A stretch of DNA of 64,000 bases from Nostocales cyanobacterium HT-58-2. Lineage in GTDB: Bacteria; Cyanobacteriota; Cyanobacteriia; Cyanobacteriales; Nostocaceae. A program made the position numbers and the translations under genes. The DNA is taken from contig CP019636.1 of assembly GCA_002163975.1 (NCBI GenBank), forward strand, positions 5,583,501 to 5,647,500, written 5' to 3'. The notes beneath the pieces are model-generated. The model made no database searches, had not been told where the DNA came from, and saw nothing but the letters and a program-made list of their open reading frames with translations. Shown here piece by piece: positions 59,980-64,000 of the stretch. Numbering within the stretch: the stretch's first letter is position 1; the number at the start of each line of letters is the position of its first letter.

Positions 59980-61476
59980 CTAGCTACGGTTATCTATTTG
60001 GGCACGTTGCAAACTTCCTGAAAAATCTACGTACACTGTCTTCCATTCTGTAAACACATCCAATGCAGCTGTACCAGCTTCCCGGTGTCCGTTTCCAGTT
60101 TGTTTGACACCGCCAAAGGGTAAATGAACCTCTGCGCCAATAGTAGGACCATTGATGTAAGTGATTCCTGCTTCGATATCGCGCATAGCAACGAAAGCGC
60201 GGTTGATATCACGAGTGTAGATGGAAGAAGAAAGACCATAAGGCGTATTGTTCAGAATGGCGATCGCCTCCTCAAACGAGTTCACCGCTATAATCGCTAC
60301 AACAGGTCCGAATATCTCTTCACGGGCAACGCGCATTTCGGGAGTCACTTCATCAAGAATAGTTGGTTCAAAGAAGTAACCGTGTTCTAATTCTGCCTCG
60401 GTGACTATTTCTCCACCAATCAACACCTTTGCACCTTCTTCTCGGGCAATATCTAGATACTGACTCACCCGTTGGAGTTGCCTTTCGTTAATCACTGGAC
60501 CGATATCAGTTTTGGGATCAGTCCCTGCACCCAAGCGTAACTTGTTGGTGCGCTCTTTGAGCATAGCGGTAAATTTCTCTTTGATGTCGCGGTGCAGGAT
60601 CAGGCGACTCGTCGCAGTACATCGTTGACCGGTCGTTCCGAATGCTCCCCAAACTGCGCCATCTAGAGCAAGTTCTAAGTCTGCATCTTCCATCACAATT
60701 TGAGCATTTTTGCCACCCATTTCTAAACAGACGCGTTTATGAGTTTGTCCGCAGGTTGAGGCGACAAAAGCACCCGTTTCAGAAGATCCAGTAAAAGAGA
60801 CCAAATCAACATCAGGATGCTCAACTAAAGCTTTCCCCACTTCTTCGCCGACTCCATGCACCAGATTGATAACACCTTCCGGCAAACCTGCTTCTACAAA
60901 AATCTCGATGAGTTTGGTTGCACAAGCGGGGGTATCTTCAGCGGGTTTGAAGACTACAGTATTACCGCATACCAAAGCCGGCAAAGCTTTCCAGCAGGGA
61001 ATAGCAATGGGGAAATTCCACGGAGTGATGAGGGCGCACACCCCAACGGGCGTTCTTACCGTCATCGCGAATTTATTCGGCATTTCCGAGGGTGTCGTTT
61101 GTCCAAACAGTCGCCGTCCTTCACCAGCATTGTAAAAAGCGCAGTCAATTCCTTCTTGAACATCTCCCCGCGCCTCTGTCAGGGACTTACCCATTTCTCG
61201 ACTCATTAGCTGGGCAAGTTCTTCTTTATACTTTTGTAAAAGTTCTCCTACTCGAAATACATATTCTGCTCTCGCTGGGGCGGGGAGGAGTCGCCAAGTT
61301 CGGTATGCTTTGCGGGCGGCTGCTACTGCTGTATCAACATCAATTGCTGCAGAACGCGGGAAAGTAGCAACCAGTTCGCGTCTATCAGCAGGATTGCGGC
61401 TTTCTAGAGTGCTTCGCGATGCAGCATTTACCCATTGACCAGCGATATAATTGCGGCAAGTCAGTGGAGTGGTCAT
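59980..61476 (-). CDS. Aldehyde dehydrogenase (NAD(P)-dependent)
   Basis: A 498-residue aldehyde dehydrogenase. It has TPWNFPIAIPCWK (about 150-162) and the FTGSSETG cofactor loop. The general-base Glu lies in LEMGGKN (about 260) and the catalytic cysteine in TTGQRCTATSR (about 295). ATG 61476 is chosen because GGAGG lies 8 bases upstream; GTG 61485 overlaps that site. Next to an aminotransferase and an HglS-like enzyme, its likely role is oxidation of 2-aminoadipate semialdehyde (piperideine-6-carboxylate) to 2-aminoadipate, by analogy to AmaB. Other semialdehydes are possible. Confidence 0.94.
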   Translation of the reverse strand: MTTPLTCRNYIAGQWVNAASRSTLESRNPADRRELVATFPRSAAIDVDTAVAAARKAYRTWRLLPAPARAEYVFRVGELLQKYKEELAQLMSREMGKSLTEARGDVQEGIDCAFYNAGEGRRLFGQTTPSEMPNKFAMTVRTPVGVCALITPWNFPIAIPCWKALPALVCGNTVVFKPAEDTPACATKLIEIFVEAGLPEGVINLVHGVGEEVGKALVEHPDVDLVSFTGSSETGAFVASTCGQTHKRVCLEMGGKNAQIVMEDADLELALDGAVWGAFGTTGQRCTATSRLILHRDIKEKFTAMLKERTNKLRLGAGTDPKTDIGPVINERQLQRVSQYLDIAREEGAKVLIGGEIVTEAELEHGYFFEPTILDEVTPEMRVAREEIFGPVVAIIAVNSFEEAIAILNNTPYGLSSSIYTRDINRAFVAMRDIEAGITYINGPTIGAEVHLPFGGVKQTGNGHREAGTAALDVFTEWKTVYVDFSGSLQRAQIDNRS

Positions 61477-61802
61477 TGTATACACCTCCGGACCTCATAT
61501 TATTTCACTTTCAGGTTCACACTTCAGGGCGGCACAGGATCTCTTAGCAAGGGAGAATGATTTGTAGCCTTCCTGCTGTGTAAATTGGTATCAGAGGCAC
61601 TATGATGTTGGTTTCAAGTTTGGCTTGATGTATCGATTGTAGCTGACATTTCCCTAGCTCGTCTTAAATTGCCATTTGAGGATATGTAGCCAAGTTATAG
61701 CAGTTTTCTTCTGTGTGGGCATTGCCTACTAATATCTCAAATCTCCATTACAGTGTTGGGAGTAGAAAGCCCACGACTTCTAGTCGTGTGGACGGGTAGT
61801 CT
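61477..61802. other. Intergenic region with IS200/IS605-like hairpin
   Basis: About 325 bases without a gene. The first part contains ATTTCACTTTCAGG and AGCAAGGGAG stretches like the repeat at 10040. A tight hairpin CACGACT/AGTCGTG with a 3-base loop lies at 61772-61788, preceded by GAAAGCC and followed by TGGACGGGTAGTC. That form resembles the ends of IS200/IS605 elements. Confidence 0.45.
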
Positions 61803-62039
61803 CTACAAGTCGGCAGAGCCGACGCCAGTCGCCTCAACGGAGGGAACCTCCGCACAGCGCTGGCTCCCCAACGCGCTGCCCTCATGAATGCGTTGCGGCT
61901 TTAGCCGCCGTCTCAATCCTCTAATCAATTCTCTAAGAACATCAGTTTGAGTTCTACTTTCTTGGTCACAATATTGCTTGAGTAGTTCTTTTTCTTCATC
62001 TGTCAAACGAAAAGTGATAAAAATCTCAGGCTTGGGCAT
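61803..62039 (-). CDS. Ribbon-helix-helix protein with repeat-derived C-terminus
   Basis: A 78-residue protein. Residues 1-48 look like a CopG/RHH DNA-binding domain: a short basic strand (EIFITFRLTDEE) and two helices (EELLKQYCDQE, QTDVLRELIRGLRRRL). Residues 50-78 are encoded by dispersed-repeat DNA (61822-61875 and neighbours) and have no protein-like pattern, so the original stop codon was probably lost by insertion. It may be an antitoxin-like or element-borne regulator; no toxin is adjacent. Confidence 0.68.
   Translation of the reverse strand: MPKPEIFITFRLTDEEKELLKQYCDQESRTQTDVLRELIRGLRRRLKPQRIHEGSALGSQRCAEVPSVEATGVGSADL
61822..61875. repeat. GGAGGGAACCTCCGC-type palindromic repeat, copy 3
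   Basis: CGCCAGTCGCC, the core GGAGGGAACCTCCGC and GCGCTGGC in the same order as copy 1 at 51665-51706. It lies inside the 3' part of the ribbon-helix-helix reading frame. Confidence 0.65.
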
Positions 62040-62230
62040 ACATAGATACCGTTTTATGTGGTATCTTAATTATAATGGTTAGGGTATTCAACCACTTAAA
62101 AAACCCAAAGCCGAAAGGCATCGCACCTTGAAAATTGTTCGCGCAGCGTCTCCCCTTGGGAGAAGATATGGGGTTCTAGTAGGAAAAGCACTACTAGGTA
62201 AAATCTTCATGCACCAAGCACCCTTCGGGT

Positions 62231-62274
62231 TCACCAGTCACCTACGGAGGGAAACCCTCCTGCAATGCTGGTTC
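62231..62274. repeat. GGAGGGAAACCCTCC-type palindromic repeat, copy 4
   Basis: ACCAGTCACCTAC, core GGAGGGAAACCCTCC and AATGCTGGT, the same layout as copies at 51665, 53644 and 61822. It is within a 600-base gene-free, repeat-dense stretch. Confidence 0.6.
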
Positions 62275-62304
62275 ACCAGAAAACCAAAAATTTATGGTTG
62301 AAAC

Positions 62305-62406
62305 CGAGTTGCGTTCATAGGTGTCACCTCACCCCCGCCCCTCTCCTTGCTAAGGAGAGGGGTGCACGGAGGGCGGGGTGAGGTTTTTGAATGCAACTTA
62401 GTATGA
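62305..62406 (-). repeat. 102-bp dispersed palindromic repeat, copy 2
   Basis: The reverse complement of this stretch is nearly identical to 33374-33475. It has the same borders (AAGTTGCATTC and GAACGCAACTCG) and the same CCTCACCCC arms. This shows recent spread or conversion. Confidence 0.85.
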
Positions 62407-62419
62407 AACCGTACGGTGG

Positions 62420-62590
62420 GGCGCATCAGAACGGGCTTCTGCAATGCAAAAAGCTTGAGGAGAGAACCACCTCTGGCGCAGTCGGGTAACCGATTGTGGT
62501 AAGTGGACTCGTAGAGCCAAGAATCCCACGGCTTCATACCACATTTTCGCTCCGCTCCAATGTGGTATGAAGCCGTGGGAGCGTCAAATA
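62420..62590 (+). mobile_element. Orphan IS200/IS605-type right end (omega-RNA-like remnant)
   Basis: A perfect hairpin with 22-bp arms (62524-62545 and 62559-62580) and a 13-base loop sits in the context AAGAATCCCACGGC...GCCGTGGGAGCGTCAA. That wording is typical of the 3' end of cyanobacterial IS200/IS605 elements carrying tnpB. The 100 bases before it have several small inverted repeats (such as GAACCACCTC with its neighbours), as expected of an omega-RNA scaffold. No tnpA or tnpB gene is present, so it would be a solo end. The identification is by pattern only. Confidence 0.45.
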
Positions 62591-62666
62591 GGCAATTCTT
62601 GCAATACCCACCCTACGATTTGTGGTCTTATCATAAGAATAAGCATTGTAATGAAAGTCACCCAAA

Positions 62667-63575
62667 TTATTTCAAGTTTTCCAAACTTTCCTCAACTATT
62701 AGAACTGACTTTACTGGTCGCTTGACGGGATTTCCTTCCGAATCAACTTTTCCATAGAAGGTCTTGCCGTTGTAGTTTAAGGAAGATGAACTTCCGCCAT
62801 CTAAATTCATTGCTTTTTCAATACCCAAGCTTTTCATGAAATCAGCCAACACTGGCAACGACATCCCTGAATTTCTCGGAACGCCTGGCTTTTGAGCTAT
62901 CATGACCAAAACAATGTTGCCATCACTGGTAATCCCCACAGCAGTTCTGGCATTGGGTTGGGTACTGCCAAGTGCATCTCTTCCATTAGTATTATCAACA
63001 AATCCTTCTGATACTAAAGTTAATTCTGGCAGTAGTTGGGGACCACCACCTAAAGCAGTGATTAACTGACAACCTGTTGGTGGTAGTTCACTATGAAGAG
63101 CAATGTCATAGCTGACAGCTTGTCCGCACAAGTACCGCCGTAATTCCGTACGATTGAGTATTTTAGTCAAATAAGGTTTTAGGTTAGGATTATTTACCAG
63201 TCTCTCGTTTTTCCTGGGATCAGCTACAAGCTTGCCTTGCAGAACAACAACTGATGTCGTTTTTTGATTTTTAGGGTCGAAAAAACCACCGTTTAAGGTA
63301 GCAATGGCTTGATGCTGCTGAGAAAATTCTTCCACAGTCTTTAAAGACTGCGACAATGCAGGAGTCACCAAAAATCGGCTACGAGATGGAATCGAAAGGA
63401 TGTGAGCGACGCTATCTGCTAGAGTGCGCTGTTCGTACCGAATCGATTGCGCGGGTAACGGTGAAGCAGAAGGTACCACTGCATCTGTGAGGATAGCATG
63501 CTGTGAAGAAAGCCAGATAAATAACAGCATCCCCAAACTCATTAGCATTCCTTTGAGTAGCCAGATTCTTCTCAT
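62667..63575 (-). CDS. Phosphodiester glycosidase (NAGPA) family exported protein
   Basis: A 302-residue protein with an N-terminal membrane anchor or signal (GMLMSLGMLLFIWLSS, about 9-24) and a NAGPA/DUF2233 domain (about 80-300). Family segments are TLNGGFFDPKN (about 101-111), NARTAVGITSDGNIVLVM (about 213-230) and MNLDGGSSSSLNYNG (about 262-276) with conserved Asp and Gly. The bacterial members are thought to act on phosphodiester-linked sugars at the cell envelope. ATG 63575 is chosen; a GTG at 63617 would add 14 residues. Confidence 0.88.
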   Translation of the reverse strand: MRRIWLLKGMLMSLGMLLFIWLSSQHAILTDAVVPSASPLPAQSIRYEQRTLADSVAHILSIPSRSRFLVTPALSQSLKTVEEFSQQHQAIATLNGGFFDPKNQKTTSVVVLQGKLVADPRKNERLVNNPNLKPYLTKILNRTELRRYLCGQAVSYDIALHSELPPTGCQLITALGGGPQLLPELTLVSEGFVDNTNGRDALGSTQPNARTAVGITSDGNIVLVMIAQKPGVPRNSGMSLPVLADFMKSLGIEKAMNLDGGSSSSLNYNGKTFYGKVDSEGNPVKRPVKSVLIVEESLENLK

Positions 63576-63638
63576 TTGTTTTTTCTGAACGACCAAGTCA
63601 ACAAATAAAATTCCCACAATAGCGGAGAATTAAAAAAC

Positions 63639-64000
63639 TCAAGGCAAAAACGCCAACACTCCAGCAGGAGAACCAGAACCATTCCGTAAACGCAGCACCC
63701 CAATTGCCAAAGTCGTTCCTATTGCCGGTAAGTGATCCAAATTCGTCAAACTCTCCAGCACAATTAGCGGTTTCTCCAACACCAAACGATTAGTCGCAAA
63801 AGTGGTATCTTGCCCTGAATCCACTCCATGAGTATCAATTCCCACTCCAGCAATTTGCCGTTCCTCAAGTAAGAACCGTGTTGCATCGCTACCAAACCCA
63901 GGAAAATGCATATTCCCTTGAACATCCTGGTTAAAAAAAGCATTTTTATCCAACCATTTCTCTTGCCAGCCTGTATACAGCAACACTACGCAACCAGACG
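63639..64000 (-). CDS. Cyclase family protein (kynurenine formamidase-like), 3' part
   Basis: The C-terminal part (about 120 residues) of a cyclase/metal-dependent hydrolase. The frame is open to the right edge of the window, where GCVVLLYTGW matches the conserved LLHTGW-type strand of the family. Later segments are FPGFGSDATRFLLEE and AGVGIDTHGVDSG, holding the family's substrate-side residues. The N-terminal HxGTHxDxP zinc motif would lie outside the window. The gene ends 63 bases upstream of the glycosidase-family gene and is likely in the same transcript. Confidence 0.85.
   Translation of the reverse strand, partial: SGCVVLLYTGWQEKWLDKNAFFNQDVQGNMHFPGFGSDATRFLLEERQIAGVGIDTHGVDSGQDTTFATNRLVLEKPLIVLESLTNLDHLPAIGTTLAIGVLRLRNGSGSPAGVLAFLP

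Noticed and set aside
62292..62537. Minus-strand 81-codon frame
   Set aside because: It is translated from the 102-bp repeat and the putative element end; not a gene.

Overview
The window is a stretch of cyanobacterial chromosome, most likely from a filamentous nostocalean-type strain. It carries three small photosystem II genes (psbI, psbK, psbM), the cyanobacterial families DUF3769 (LptD-like) and DUF928, and many copies of the HIP1 octamer GCGATCGC. It is also rich in short palindromic dispersed repeats between genes. No rRNA, tRNA or CRISPR array was recognised, and no intact transposase gene was seen. Several genes have start codons moved from the longest reading frame because a better ribosome binding site or family start lies downstream.

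Layout. 1-10 kb: the 3' part of an ABC exporter, an HSL-type esterase, a GC-richer kinase-like gene sitting between two copies of the 3' end of a lysR gene, the lysR gene with a palindromic operator, its divergent oxidoreductase cassette (truncated SDR, CMD protein, aldo/keto reductase), and a TonB-like protein with a long proline-rich repeat. 10-20 kb: a probable operon of sulfonate-type binding protein, AprA-like flavoprotein, dicluster ferredoxin and HEAT-repeat protein appears to be split by an AT-rich block (maiA-like, pdxJ-like, argJ-like, methyltransferase, EamA exporter, phosphatase). The argJ-like gene has an in-frame TGA. 20-30 kb: small secreted proteins, a hydrolase, a methyltransferase and a six-gene amino-acid-type ABC operon that includes a cupin.

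30-49 kb is mostly conserved housekeeping: PPK2, rsmG, secreted MnSOD (sodA), rpiA, an SLH protein, dxs, psbI, an LptD-like outer membrane protein, miaE, a FosA-like protein, GNAT, comF, cobS, tgt and psbK. 49-57 kb: a secreted protein and an outer-membrane-barrel protein, a 2Fe-2S ferredoxin, psbM, a double universal stress protein, DUF928 and oligopeptidase A. 57-62 kb: an aldehyde dehydrogenase, a class-III aminotransferase and a DUF1338/HglS-type 2-oxoadipate enzyme run in one direction and together fit a lysine (2-aminoadipate) catabolic route. 61.7-62.6 kb is a repeat-dense patch with hairpins like the right ends of IS200/IS605 elements and a ribbon-helix-helix gene whose tail is made from repeat DNA. 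The window closes with a phosphodiester glycosidase-family protein and the 3' part of a cyclase-family gene.

The most interesting regions are the accessory block at 11.7-17.1 kb, the HglS module at 57.3-61.5 kb, the cupin inside the liv-type operon, and the repeat families. Each repeat family has two or more copies that can be compared within this window.
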